NCBI GenBank assembly: GCA_012845835.1
Contig: JABAKD010000018.1
Coordinates: 4,981,279-5,045,278, forward strand
DNA length: 64,000 bases
Direction: 5' to 3'
Origin: Undaria pinnatifida
Taxonomy: Eukaryota > Sar > Phaeophyceae > Laminariales > Alariaceae
Numbering within the stretch: the stretch's first letter is position 1; each line of letters opens with the position of its first letter. Of the stretch, positions 32,901-43,070 are shown in pieces. The translations under genes and the position numbers were made by a program. The notes under the pieces were generated by a model, which saw only the letters and a program-made list of their open reading frames with translations, did no database searches and was not told the DNA's origin.

Positions 32901-35900
32901 CGACAGAGGTCATCGTGTCGATGAAATCGGTGTCATCTCCTTCGATCAGGTCCGTGTCGTACTGTTCGTCCAAGGACGTCGTCCGGCTCGGGACGTAGTC
33001 GTCGGTGTACCCCCTTTCCGGGGAGGTTCCGCAGGCTTCTACTTTTCGGCTGCACCTGCACATCACACAGACAGGATGTCGTTTTCAGCGCGAAAGGTGC
33101 AGCAGTGTAAGTGCCGGGTCGTCGTTAAAGAACAAAATAACACCGCCTCCAACAATAGAAACTGTGTGGCCAACGCGAAACGTGCAGCAGTGGACGCGGG
33201 GGGCACCGTTGATGCAACGTAGATGGACCGTGTCTCTAAAACTGAAACTCTGTGGTCAAGCGAAACGTGTAACAGGGGGTGGCGTGCACGGCCGAAGCTT
33301 GCGTCGCCCTTGCCGCCCACTCGTGCAGAGCGAGTGGAACGGGGTCAGGAAATATATCTCGCTGACAATGGGGTGTTGAAGCAACGTTAGACAAGACCTA
33401 TTGCAGACGAGCGGCAAACATTCGACGAGCCTCAAATTCTACCAGGTACATATTTTCCCCGATCTCATAGCCCTCGTCATTTGGTGTCAAAGTCAGAACC
33501 AGAATACTTCGCGAGGCCTATGATGAATCCGAAGCTGAATGGATCAAGACGCGCTCTGGTTCACCATTTGGTGTTGTTCTACCCGAAATTTTCGACAAGC
33601 AAGTAAACATATACCATAATTTGATACTTCGAAGGATATAATACTCACGATACACCATCTGGGCAGCATCCTCGGAAGCAGTTGGTCGTGAACGGGAAGA
33701 AAGACTCATCGAATCCGCACGACTGCAGAAGGTTCAGGTTTTGGAAAAGGCGTTTTAGGAATCCGAGACAGAGAGCGCAAGCGTGATCAGTGCAACCAAA
33801 ACCCTAGAGAAACTAGCGATTTTGCGCGTGTCCAAAGAGCACAAGTGCCCAACACTAATGTACTTGTATAGCGTCCGGAGAGGTCTTGCTTCCACGCGGG
33901 ATGTGTCTAACGTCAAAGGGCACAGTATGCTCTCGCGACATTTTATAAAGCTTACGGACTATCTACGTGGAGGGGCCGTACCGTTGAGCGTTTGTTATCC
34001 CACGTAGCATCTTGCGAGGTCACCTTGCGAAACGAGTACAACATCTCGATTTCTCATCCACAGAACCTCTAATCCCGGAGTCGATGCGTCTCGTGTACCT
34101 CGTGAAATATTAGGGATACGCACAAGATGTACCTCGGTTCCCCATCATACATCCCCACGAAATATCTCAAACCCGCAGGCTTTTGTTCGTACCGTGTAGT
34201 AGCGGTAGGCGAAATCGTCGACTTCGGGAAGGAGCGCCTCGTACCCGGAGCAAACATCCAGGCAGGCAGTGGGGTTTGCACCGTCCAAGTTGCACATCTG
34301 ACGCGGATGCCATCGCACAGAACATAAACAGTGGGGAAATCAAAGCTCACGATTCAAAAAATATTTTCCGATGCAGGACCATCGTCATTCTTCCTGTTAT
34401 CCGACAATCCCATGCAGAGTGGGCGTTGACGTCGGCGACCACGTAAACATTCCCATATTTTTGGACCCCGACGTGCCAGGTTTGTACTGTTTTTGTCTGT
34501 TTGTGCAACATCAACGGCGACACCAGTTTGTTTTGGAAGAACCATCGGATACGGGTGCAGCGCGTTATGGTTGGGGTGTCCACCATGGAGCCGCCTTTTG
34601 ACCAATCCACCCTTTTGTGGCTTCAAAGGGAAACACGTCGAGAGCACATGACCCGTACATCGCTGGTCACAAGAAGCAGCCCCGTGCCGTTACCTCGAAG
34701 TAACGAGCCACGCAACGCGTGCGCGGCATGGTGCTCTGCTGCACATTAGTTCTACGCTGAACATTATCACCCTCGGCGCCTTGTTAAGACTCTTTTTACG
34801 GGTCCTAAAATACGGTGGCGCGCGCTGTTGAGAAATATCTACCCCATGACCACACTCCGGATCGAACGATTACACAATACCACACACAAATTCCGAGCAC
34901 ATATTGTCCTAGCAAAACGGAGGTGCAACTTTAAAAAGGTCCGTCAAACACTCCTGCCCCTTCCGGTGTTTCTCAACATCCCCCGCCCTTCTTCCTCAAA
35001 CACTCCTGAAGGAAAATCCACCGTGCTTCGGACGACAGCGTTCGCGCCAAGACCGCAATTATCCGTGCGCCAGCTCCCGCTAGACAGAACGATTTCCCGA
35101 AAATTCCGTTTTGCATATCTAAAGCGTTTTCTGACCTTCATTTCCACGCCATCCGGGCCCCGCTGTCCGTAGATCGGAAACCCATCCTGTAGAAATTTCG
35201 GGGTATCGTTGAAAATAGGAGAGGGGAGCGCACGGAAGCAAGAGATGATAAAAGTTTGCCAAATGCGTGGGGAAGCCATGGTGGGGTAGAAGACGAGAGC
35301 CAGCGGGCGGAGAGGCATACCCTCGGACTGCAAAAACGGTGCCGGTGATGGCCAAATCAGTAAGACGCCCCGACGATGCCCTGCCTTTCAAATGCCCGGC
35401 TCTCTCATAGGCAGCCATGCACATAAAAAAAAGGAACAAAATCGAGAGAAACCGTAAGCTAAAAAATCCGCGGAACGAGCTCAGCTTCATTAGGAAACCC
35501 GCTTCCGGCAAATTGTTTAACCCGTTGCTGGTACAACACATTCATCGCAAGGAGCGCTCACAGAAGCCCATCCGAGCATCGTAGAGTGCTCACTTGCGCA
35601 GATCTCCCACCGCTACACCACCGCTTGCTCCTGCACAAACCCCAAGAGTAACAGTAAACAAGGAAAACTCGACTGAATTCGTACCAGTACATCTTAATGA
35701 CATTCATAAAAAAAATGCGTATCGTCTATATACTCACAAAAGCCCATCCAAGCAGCGCAGAGTGCTCGTCAGCGCTAGTCCCCGCCGCTACCGCCGCCTG
35801 CTCCTGTAGACAACCCGCCGTGTTGTGATAGTGGTATGTGCCCTCCGCTGTAGCGTGCCCTCCGCAGAGGTCGAACGTGTCCGACTCGAGGTAGAAGGCC

Positions 35901-38900
35901 GTGTCCTCATAGGTCAATACCTGGTCCCGAGCCCAAGAGCTGAGCGCCGCAAACAACAAGAGAGTTTTCTTTTCGATGGTGTAAAACAGAGCACGCGCTA
36001 GGCCTGCTACGCCAGGGTTGTGCAAAAGACAGTAATGAGGAGATGCCAAGATGCCGGAGTATACTCGCTGCTGCGTGCATCGAGGCCTGTCGAACGCTTG
36101 TAGAATTCACAAGGCTTCCCTTCGGGCGCTGGATAAGGTAAACCTATAAAGACTGATTCTATGGTAGCCCCCCTCAAGATCAGCGATTTTCTTTGACGAA
36201 CACTTCATGGCTGCTCGACACGAGGAAGGATGCAATTAACAACAAGGGTCTCGATATATTTTGTTGTGTGCAAAGGCCTATCGAACGATAACGTCGAGGT
36301 TTCAAGGGACACCGTATTTCAGGAGATTCGGTCGGGAGTTGGTTTCAAAACCGGCCATTTCTTTGAAGAAAAGTGTAGGGGGCTACCGTAGTACGACTCA
36401 GAATACAATAAAATACACGAGTGCCAAACGGGCCCTAGCAGTAGGTATTCATACCCACAAAACAACACATTATTACAATGAAAAGTAGAGCCGTACCTAT
36501 CAGCATAATAGCCATGATCGGTGCTCTGGTGAGGAACTCTTGCCGTGGAAACAACAAGCTTAGACTATGCCTTTTGTCTTGGTATTGCTGCTTAAAAAGT
36601 ACCTGAACATGACGACACCGTTACGCATGATCCCGACAGCATTAGCTGTCGAGCTGAGGTCCGTAGTCCCGCCGGATGCTATCAGCATTGGGTAGGCCGG
36701 GATTGACGTGTTCATCGCGTTGTGCTGCACGTGGTTGCGTTTTAGCATCGCGTGGGGAAGCGGGGGGGAGTTATGACGAAGATGTTTACCGGTACCATCA
36801 TGGTACATACTTCGAAGTACGAGATAAGAAGGTGACACCGAACTGTTGACTTACAGGTATGCTTGACATCGTTGCGGGAAGGCGTTGTGACCGGGTAGCT
36901 ATATACCTATCGTATGACAGCATCGCAGTTTTTGCTTCGTTTGAGCCTGGCTCTCTCAGGGTGTCAATGCCACTAATATGACAGGTGCGCTCCGTGCTTG
37001 CACGCTGTAAGATATGACACGGCGATGTCTGCTCCGCGGGACAACCGTTCAAAGATCGATTGTTGTCACCCATGAACTCGAGACGAACGCCTGGATTACA
37101 TGGTGAAGTAAATACTCGAAGCACAACACAAATTTTCCAGATAATTGGGTTTACAGCCCATGCCACTGCCGTAATTGTCTGCCCGCATTTGCGACCAATG
37201 CATGGTAGGAGGGACGCCGGATACTACCTACCCTATGAATACTATCATCGGCCCATGACAGAATGGTGTCGCTGTCATACTGTTGTAGTCGTGGGCAGTC
37301 CTTTGGATACCACTAAAGCCACAAGTGCCTCCCAGGTTTACGGCCCGGATGCGTCCTACGATAAGGTTGGGGAAGGGTAGACACTAATTTGTGCTGAAGA
37401 TGTTGAGGTGAAGAGGTTTGACGCGCGTCCTCCGATGGGGGTGGACGCTCATATTTTCTGTCTGAGGATGTTGACTTGAAAACCTTTGTCCCTCACCCTA
37501 CAACCAACAGGGAGAAAAAAAAAAACAGACACACACACAAACACACAAACACACAAACACACAAACACACAAACACACACAAGCTAAGCTCTTACTTCCA
37601 TGGGCATACAAAAATATCTCGCATGCTAGACCAAGCCACAAATTTATGTTGAATTCATGGTGTTACCTCTACAATGCAGAAGGCGTGCACTATTTTCGCG
37701 TCGTCGAAGCAGAGCAGACGATACTCCAACGTTTGAAGGTATCACACATCGGATTCAGAAGAAAATGCGGAGTAGCTCCTGCGTTCAGGAGCTCTGTTGA
37801 GCGAGACCAATTCGGACTTATATTTGCAACCCCTAACGTGGTGCGGTTGATGCATGTGTGTCCGCGTCTCACCTGTGCTGGGTTGGGATTGAGGTCCCAG
37901 TTGACGTGGTTGGGGCAGCCCGTGTTAGACGCCGCCCACCGCATCATGGTAGATCCAGACCCGCTATGAGACGAGCAAAAAATAGCACGGTACGTACGGT
38001 GGACGCTCAGTGAGATCGAGAGTATCGGTGTCCGGATGACGTGAGACTAGATGTTCTTGGTAGTTTGCAGGTTAGTCTCATCCGCACGTGCTGTAAATGG
38101 GGGTTGGTTGCTTTTCCGGAGAATACCGAATCCTCGCCGTCGAAGCCATGGCAACCAGCATGGTTTCAATCCCAGATCATCGTATATGTAAGGGTAGTTT
38201 CACTGCTGTTGTGCGTACGTCGTATCTGGTATTATATGTTCAAGCGTGGTCGTTTTCTTACGACTTAGAGATTGGGGGTTGACACTATAGTCTATATCAC
38301 GATTAGCCAACGGCAGAACATCCAAGGATAATACCATAATGATATCCACAAAATAAACTGGGAAAACAAAGAAACCCACCTGGTACGTCCACGTGTCGCT
38401 CCATTCAAGAAATAGAAAGGGTGGGAAAGTGAAGTAAGTGAGGAATGAATGGGCGAATGGATGAGGAACCCACTCCCGGTTGTGAGCTCCACTCATACTC
38501 ACCAATGTTAGTACTGACTTGCAGAGGAGTGATTGCGCACCGCTGAGTTGTGACCGCCTATATATATCATACAATAGAGTCGCAATTGCTCACAATGGAG
38601 AAGATGTTTCTTACTCGTACGAAGGGGTTGAAGTGGTGAACAATGGATGAACATGGTTTCGTACACCGGAGTCATGATGTGTTGCCTACGACGACGCGTG
38701 CTACGACAAAGGTACGAGGCACTTTTCGTCTTAATGAAGTAGCCTTTGAACGACCGGGCTCCTTAATCCAAAAATCGTCGGAAACAGGCCATTTTTTTTT
38801 GCCTGGTGGTACTCAGTTGTATTCACCTCGAGGCAAATGAGAGTTCCCCTCCGGTAGCAGCTTTATTTGCTCTAAAATCGTGTTTGGGAGAGGTCTTAAG

Positions 38901-40428
38901 CTCCCGAACTGAGGGGCAGTACTAGAAACAAAGTTGTCCGCTTCAATCGTAGCACGCGACAGGCGCTCGTGATTGCTCATAGCGGTGGTGTTGCGGTTGT
39001 GTACAACGGAGTTGTGACCGCGTGTTACACCGCCGCAGGGCGTTGCGGGGCTGTGATTGCTTGCAACGAAGCCGTGATTAGTTGCACCGGAATGATGCTC
39101 GCTTGCCACGGAGTCGTGATCGCTGGAACCAGAGTTGTGGTTTATTTGAACGGAGTCAGTCGTGGTCGCTTACGACGGAGGTGTGACTGCCCGCGTAGGG
39201 TTCGTGACCGCATACAACGTAGTCGTGGTTGCCTTCAACAGGGTCAATAGGAGGCAAACCATAGTGGCGTGACATTTCGGATCAGAATGGTGCTTGTTTA
39301 ACGCGGAGTCGTGCTTGCTCACAACGCCGTCGTAAGTGCGTACAGCGGAGCTGCTGTGGTGGCATAGATAGAGCAGAGTTGTAATTGCCTTTATAATATC
39401 ACGGAGCTAAGCTATTGCCGAAGACGAGTTTGTGATTGCTTACAACCGAAAAGCAATTGCTCACACAACGGAGTTGTGATTGGCTTACGGCCGGGTTGTG
39501 ATATCTTACGACGGAGCCATCGGGATCGCTTACGGAAGAGTTCGAGATGATGCGCGCTACGATAGAGGTATCCATTTTTTGTCCGAAAACGGTTTCTGGA
39601 TGACGGGGCTCCTTAACCCAAGACCGTCGGATTTTCGTACACTTTTTGCATGATTTTCGTGGTGCACCTACGCCTTGGGATTTTTTCATCCGGTACGAAG
39701 CAGGTTTAGCTTTTCTCCACATCAGGTTTTGGGTAATGAAGGCCACGTCTTAAGCTCCCCAATCGAGGAACCTCCCCGAAACAAAAACGCGGCCCACCTC
39801 TACCGCAGCACGGGACGGATGACTTGGTGTACAGCAGACTTCAACATTGAGAAAACTTTTTAATAAAAACCACAATCTTTATTTTTGATCCAAGGTGGTC
39901 ATAACGACTCGCGCCGTTCATATCATCCCGGTACAGCAGTACTATATGTCCGAGGTGGTGGTGGATGCCACTCCTTTTTCCTAGACTCCCGCGCGTGAGA
40001 AGCTCTATATACCTCCCCCAACAACTGAAAGGGTGCAACCCGGTGAAAACTCCCATGGCCTAGGCGTAGCAGAGCGAGCGGAAACGCCCTCTTAACAGTG
40101 TCGCAAAACACAAACAACAGCGTTCCAACGATATTCGGTAATCCCTCGGCTGAGAAGCCCCCCTCCACAGTCAAATATGTTTTGCCCACAAGGGTGCTAC
40201 CTCTGTTGTGGCGCAAGTTGTCGGTGAGCCAGGTGTAGCAAAAGAATTTTACCTTAGCACCTCGTCGTAGTGTGCGCTCGATCCGTCCTCCTCGCAGTAC
40301 GCAATCGACGCGTCATCGTCCGAGGCAGCAGTCCCAACGCCGCGGCGTTGCCCTACAACGCCCCGAGGGGTCGCGGAGAGCGTGCCTAAAGCGAGCAGAG
40401 TCGAGAGCTTCCCCACCGTCGACCTCAT
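29824..40428 (-). CDS. secreted YHYH-domain / discoidin-like protein, multi-exon gene model
   Basis: Proposed minus-strand gene assembled from exons with matching GT-AG borders, several with coherent phase: signal peptide (40,428-40,253), 36,724-36,603, 35,939-35,738, 35,186-35,136, 34,297-34,193, 33,049-32,883, linker from 32,304, 30,820-30,518, 29,970-29,824. Domain order is signal peptide, YHYH domain (GTYHYHNTAGC; LLGWAF then DGFPIYG), acidic segment, Pro/Thr/Ser-rich linker, discoidin-like domain. This suggests an extracellular or wall-associated binding protein. The YHYH family has no well-defined reaction that I know of. At least one exon is missing from the model, because phases do not match between the signal exon and the next, or between the 34.2 and 33.0 kb exons. 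It may also be two genes (YHYH, then discoidin-like). The inverted duplicate at 10.3-19.0 kb supports the exon map. Confidence 0.6.
30518..30820 (-). CDS. exon, discoidin-like domain part 1
   Basis: 101 codons between acceptor taacgtacag and donor gtaacc, phase 0 at both ends. It starts acidic (DDSNDDDSEYVEVGTKTTVD), then CGTDGCLPALAHDSDSSTLE, RWSCSIPDGGVCVVTFTF, and VDLKNVQVAFYKGEERTRWL. The pattern S-x-L-E-S-R-W-S and V-Q-V-A-F-Y-K-G resembles carbohydrate-binding discoidin (F5/8 C) modules. I infer ligand binding at the cell surface or wall; the ligand is unknown. Confidence 0.7.
30835..30900. repeat. CAG microsatellite upstream of the discoidin exon
   Basis: A CAG run that reads CTG on the coding strand, lying directly before the acceptor. 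A poly-Leu frame across it has a TGA just upstream and no ATG, so it is not a signal peptide. Confidence 0.75.
30930..31720. repeat. ~165-210 bp tandem units around CAG microsatellites (intron)
   Basis: gacgttgaaacacgg (31,147), gacagcgaaaaacgg (31,310) and gcgttgaaacacgg (31,490), with a weaker unit near 31,697, are each preceded by a chain like gcactgctgtacacccaaga. The first three are followed by a CAG/CAA/ACC block. The last block (31,505-31,575) is a caccaggaccag minisatellite. It lies between the linker and discoidin exons on the gene model. Confidence 0.7.
31771..32304 (-). CDS. Pro/Thr/Ser-rich linker exon(s)
   Basis: Starts at acceptor ccccccag. The phase matches the preceding exon (atgg joined to gtgcc). 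It reads AGSVTTTPKSSTSSTQQVTP up to PPPTSYPRS. The composition continues in another frame from about 32,140 (VSAPAPSTPASTTASVTDPS to SLAPTSPSTPDSILAHHP), so either a small intron (a cgtgagtac donor is present) or a frameshift lies there. A 28-30 bp string (gttgacgccggtgtggatgg) occurs near both ends, showing repeat growth. Mucin-like linkers of this kind suit secreted multi-domain proteins. Confidence 0.5.
32883..33049 (-). CDS. exon, acidic segment after YHYH domain
   Basis: 167 bp between acceptor caggtgcag and a strong donor gtgagt: RKVEACGTSPERGYTDDYVP, then SRTTSLDEQYDTDLIEGDDT and DFIDTMTSVDCSLFM. GYTDDYV resembles the extreme C-terminus of YHYH domains as I remember them. The phase joins the linker exon correctly but not the 34.2 kb exon, so an exon between them is probably unrecognised. 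Confidence 0.55.
34193..34297 (-). CDS. exon, YHYH domain C-terminal block
   Basis: 35 codons, acceptor cgcgtcag, donor gtacga, phase 0: MCNLDGANPTACLDVCSGYE, then ALLPEVDDFAYRYYT. The paired cysteines and the L-P-x-V-D-D-F-x-Y-R-Y-Y string are typical of the family. A different open frame across this stretch (RCATWTVQTPLPAWMF) is a shadow. Confidence 0.75.
35136..35186 (-). CDS. micro-exon, FPIYG block of YHYH domain
   Basis: 17 codons, DGFPIYGQRGPDGVEMK, between acceptor atttctacag and donor gtcaga, phase 0. It continues LLGWAF of the upstream exon into the family signature G-W-A-x-D-G-F-P-I-Y-G. Confidence 0.8.
35562..35630 (-). pseudogene. duplicated half-exon with in-frame stop
   Basis: Preceded by acceptor gggtttgtgcag and followed by donor gtgagc, both intact. 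The 23 codons begin EQAVV then TAG, and end SEHSTMLGWAS, repeating the second half of the exon at 35,939-35,738. If spliced in, it would introduce a stop. It could be a decayed alternative exon or a regulatory poison exon. The pseudogene copy has the same duplicate at 13,356. Confidence 0.65.
35738..35939 (-). CDS. exon, YHYH core
   Basis: 202 bp between acceptor ggcgctcag and donor gtgagt. Joined in phase to the upstream exon (AG plus C gives Ser), it reads SSWARDQVLTYEDTAFYLES, DTFDLCGGHATAEGTYHYHN, TAGCLQEQAAVAAGTSADEH, SALLGWAF. C-G-G-H-A, Y-H-Y-H and G-W-A-F are the defining residues of the family. An ATG-initiated frame extending upstream of the acceptor is probably not used. Confidence 0.8.
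36603..36724 (-). CDS. exon, YHYH N-terminal block
   Basis: 122 bp: HNAMNTSIPAYPMLIASGGT, TDLSSTANAVGIMRNGVVMF, ending in AG before donor gtactt (phase 2). V-G-I-x-x-N-G-V followed by S-x-W-A across the junction is the usual N-terminal block of YHYH proteins. The acceptor (cacgtgcag) is my choice; a more upstream one is possible. Confidence 0.65.
36840..37500 (-). other. possible further exon region, unresolved
   Basis: A minus-strand frame near 37,095-37,010 reads GVRLEFMGDNNRSLNGCPAE and QTSPCHILQ after an acceptor-like gtaatccag. N-G-C-P is plausible for the front of a YHYH protein, but the phase does not fit the exons found, so I leave it open. Confidence 0.25.
37505..37580. repeat. (CA)/(ACACAAAC) microsatellite
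   Basis: A short A run and CA repeats, followed by several acacaaac units. Confidence 0.9.
37765..37845. mobile_element. MITE-2 right-end fragment
   Basis: Contains gctcctgcgttcaggagctc (hairpin) and tgcaacccctaacgtggtgc, which resemble the right end of MITE-2. Confidence 0.45.
37846..38690. other. no gene recognised; intron on the gene model
   Basis: Includes actatagtctatatcac at 38,283. No exon or element identified. Confidence 0.4.
38696..38959. mobile_element. MITE-1 copy
   Basis: Ends gcgtgctacgacaaaggtac and gcttcaatcgtagcacgcga are inverted. The internal gggagaggtcttaagctccc matches the family. Confidence 0.75.
38969..39545 (+). repeat. degenerate 21 bp minisatellite between two MITE-1 copies
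   Basis: Units such as gtgattgcttgcaacgaagc plus c, gtgattagttgcaccggaat plus g, atgctcgcttgccacggagt plus c and gtgatcgctggaaccagagt plus t follow one another. Translated, they give a 7-residue pattern V-(I/V)-A-(C/Y)-N-(G/E)-(V/A). The first half (to 39,249) is an open frame; the second is interrupted by stops. I doubt it is a gene because no start, splice site or flank supports one. Confidence 0.7.
39552..39823. mobile_element. MITE-1 copy
   Basis: Ends gcgcgctacgatagaggtat and cccacctctaccgcagcacg are inverted. The internal tgacggggctccttaaccca matches the family. Confidence 0.75.
40253..40428 (-). CDS. exon 1, signal peptide
   Basis: ATG at 40,428 opens MRSTVGKLSTLLALGTLSAT, a basic start plus hydrophobic core, with likely cleavage around Ala/Gln near residue 20-27. 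The mature start (ASDDDASIAYCEEDGSSAHY, DEVLR) is acidic. It ends at ctaag before donor gtaaaa, phase 2. It is upstream of and on the same strand as the YHYH exons, so I assign it as exon 1. Several kilobases of intron with two MITE-1 copies separate it from the next exon, and the phase requires one more exon. It could belong to a separate gene. Confidence 0.45.
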
Positions 40429-40790
40429 GTTTTACACTGTATTTGTCCTTATCTGGAGCTTCACACGGAAGAGTCAGGAGCGAGACAGGGCAGAACCGAG
40501 GAAGGCAAAAAGGTACCAGGGTGAGAATAGCGTTAACAGAGGTTCCCAATCGTCGCCCTTATGTCCAATGTGATTTGTACTGAGCACGAGCTTGGAAGGA
40601 GAAAAAAAAGATGACACGAGCCATAGCAATAGCATGCAGGGAAACGACGAGAGTGAACGTAAGGATTGGGGGACGGGTTAGATGTGGGGCGGGGCGGGGC
40701 CAAACGCGGAACGAAAAACGTCGAGATTTGTTACGGGTGACGCCGCCCTGGTATTCGACATATTGTCTGCATTTTTCTTGAACGTGGGAC

Positions 40791-41058
40791 ACGTGCTACG
40801 GTAGAGGTATACCGTTTTTTGGTTGAAACGGTTTCTGAATTACGGGGCTCCTTAACCCAAAATCGTTGGAAATACGACATTCCCCCCCACCTGATTCTCG
40901 TTGTATACCTAGGCCGCGGGATTTTCCATCCGGTAGGTGGCGGTTTTCGTTTTTTTCTCGAAATCAGTTTTTGGGTTGAGAAAGGACGTGTCTTAATTTC
41001 CTCCTAAAGTGAGGAACCCCACAAAAAAAAAATGGCGCACCTCCATCGTAGCACGCGC
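40791..41058. mobile_element. MITE-1 copy
   Basis: Ends acgtgctacggtagaggtat and cacctccatcgtagcacgcg are inverted. Internal ggtttctgaattacggggct matches the family. It lies just upstream of the putative first exon. Confidence 0.8.
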
Positions 41059-42570
41059 CATCGCGATTGGACACCTTTGTGTGTGATTAAAATCGGAGTT
41101 CCTACTTCTGACTACCCATATTCACGCTCGCTCCGGGCAGGAACTTGAGATTCTAGAGTCTGGGCCCGAAAAGATGTTCCAAGTTTAGGAGTTGGGAGCA
41201 AAGCCCGACCAAACGTGTAGTACCTGCTACGTACTACAGAGCGTTTTCCCTCTGGTCGTACCGGAAACATTTCATTCATTCATGGCAAAAAGCAACGGTA
41301 TTCCGAATAGACTGTCTAACCAATGAAAAAATATGGAAAAAAACTTGTATTCCAACGACCGTGTAGTCAATAATACCGGTATCGTTTTGCATCGTACCGT
41401 CAGTCGGAAATGTTGTTGAGCCAGAGAGTGCAACTACAGCAGTAGCTCAGTCAGTGCTTCCGGGTCGTAGCACGCGAATGTGTCTTCAATCGCATCGGCG
41501 GCGAAGATCGTAAACCCAACGACAGTCTGCGGTGCGTGTTGTGCACACGATGTCGAGTGTCGAAATTACAAATTACAACGGCACGAAGTTTCGAAATTAC
41601 CTGAGGTACTCGTAGCCGTGTGTCGCGTGTAGGACTAACAACGTATTATTAGGAGGTTAGATATGCACTGCGCGGCACGTGAGAGAGAGGACCTCCGCGA
41701 GGAGAGAAAGGGTTCAACGTATTTCGTCCGTCGTGTTGTGTTGCCTTGTTTTTATTGCAATCCTATTATGTCGTCTTTTTTGTCTCACTTCATGTACGAT
41801 AGGATAGACTATTTGCTCGTCGTACCAACTAACTTCTGATATAGGTAAGTGTAAAGTATCTACAAAGGCCATAATATGAAGTTCGTATTCAGGGAGTTGC
41901 AATATTTGCATTTATTCGGCATATCGGATAATATATTACTTTGCAGCCATTTATGCACCCTTCCTTATTCGGCGGAGAGAACGATAATATATGGGACCTG
42001 GTACTTGTTTTACGACTGCTTCCGAGGGTCCATCGACGGCTCCCACCTTGACATGCTCTAGCACATGATGCCCTAGGCAACCCCGTGTACGAGGTACTAC
42101 TCCAATATGCTAGCATAAGAGCATAATAGACTATCTGTATGTCCGGCGTAGGGTGGCTCACGGGGACATTGCTCTCGGTACCCGACGAGGGACCATCAGC
42201 CGGAGGAAAAGAAAAGAAAGATAGAATATATATATTAACGCACTGGAGTCCCGGAGACCGCTCTGAACATGCACACCCGACGACAACTAATAGTGAACTA
42301 AATATGCACTAAACATGGACTTAATATAGACTCAATATGGACTGAGCCAAAGGGGGCTCAACTCGAACATATCGAAGATTGGGACCGACAACCAAATGAA
42401 TAGTTCTACTCTACCATCGCCGTAGATTCTATGCAGTCATACACATCATACATCAGACTTGTGCGCAAGCATAAACCAAGAATTCAGGCATCCTTGTGGT
42501 GTCCTATTATTATTGTTTTTTAGTATGTTCTAGCAATAATACGTATCTGCACCAGCAGTAGTATTATTAT
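41059..42570. other. no gene recognised
   Basis: Short unsupported frames, a TTA/ATT-rich patch near 42,560 and two TAGACTA motifs (41,813; 42,127). Confidence 0.4.
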
Positions 42571-42574
42571 TATT

Positions 42575-42755
42575 ATTTATTTATTTTCCTCCGGCGGATG
42601 GGGAAAAATAAAGCTTTACTTTTAGCTCACCACACTTCCGCGTATTTTCATACGCGTCGTGTGTCGATTTAACTCAGCTGCTTTCGCAGCCCAACGCTAG
42701 CTGGCGCACCCTTCGGGTCCCATTGTAGGTATAGCGTGAGGTGTCCCTATCAGTG
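42575..42755 (-). mobile_element. SINE-C copy
   Basis: On the minus strand it reads gggacccgaagggtgcgcca, gctagcgttgggctgcgaaa, gttaaatcgacacacgacgc, ending in ccgccggaggaaaataaata. The same order occurs at 48,310-48,500 and 53,240-53,420, with an A/T-rich tail. Confidence 0.7.
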
Positions 42756-42938
42756 GTATTAATATTAGTAGTATTAATAGCACCTGTTTTTTCTCTGGCT
42801 TGGCTGTTGCCGTGTCACTCGTACAGTTTCTTTTGTACGTATGATGGAAGTATCAGGAAGTACCCGGTTAACGCTGACGTTCATTTTTCTTTCCTCTGGT
42901 GTATGACCGCATAGAATCTTGGTTAATCTGATTCGAAG

Positions 42939-43070
42939 CCTGTGACCACAGACAAAATCGATATCTGTCTAGCGCGAAGAATTAGGACGGACACTGAGGA
43001 TTCTACTAGACTTTAGTGGTAGTGGTGGATGTCCTGGGGTAGGAAGGACACGGATTTAACGCAAAGCCGA
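42939..43070 (+). mobile_element. SINE-like unit, CA-tail family, diverged
   Basis: tgtgaccacagacaaaatcg and aattaggacggacactgagg correspond to the family at 2,292. The 3' end is modified (ggatttaacgcaaag) and has no CA tail. Confidence 0.5.

Noticed and set aside
34069-34350. 93-residue minus-strand ORF (RCATWTVQTPLPAWMF)
   Set aside because: It is the wrong frame of the CLDVCSGYE exon. The other frame has family residues and proper splice borders in both copies.
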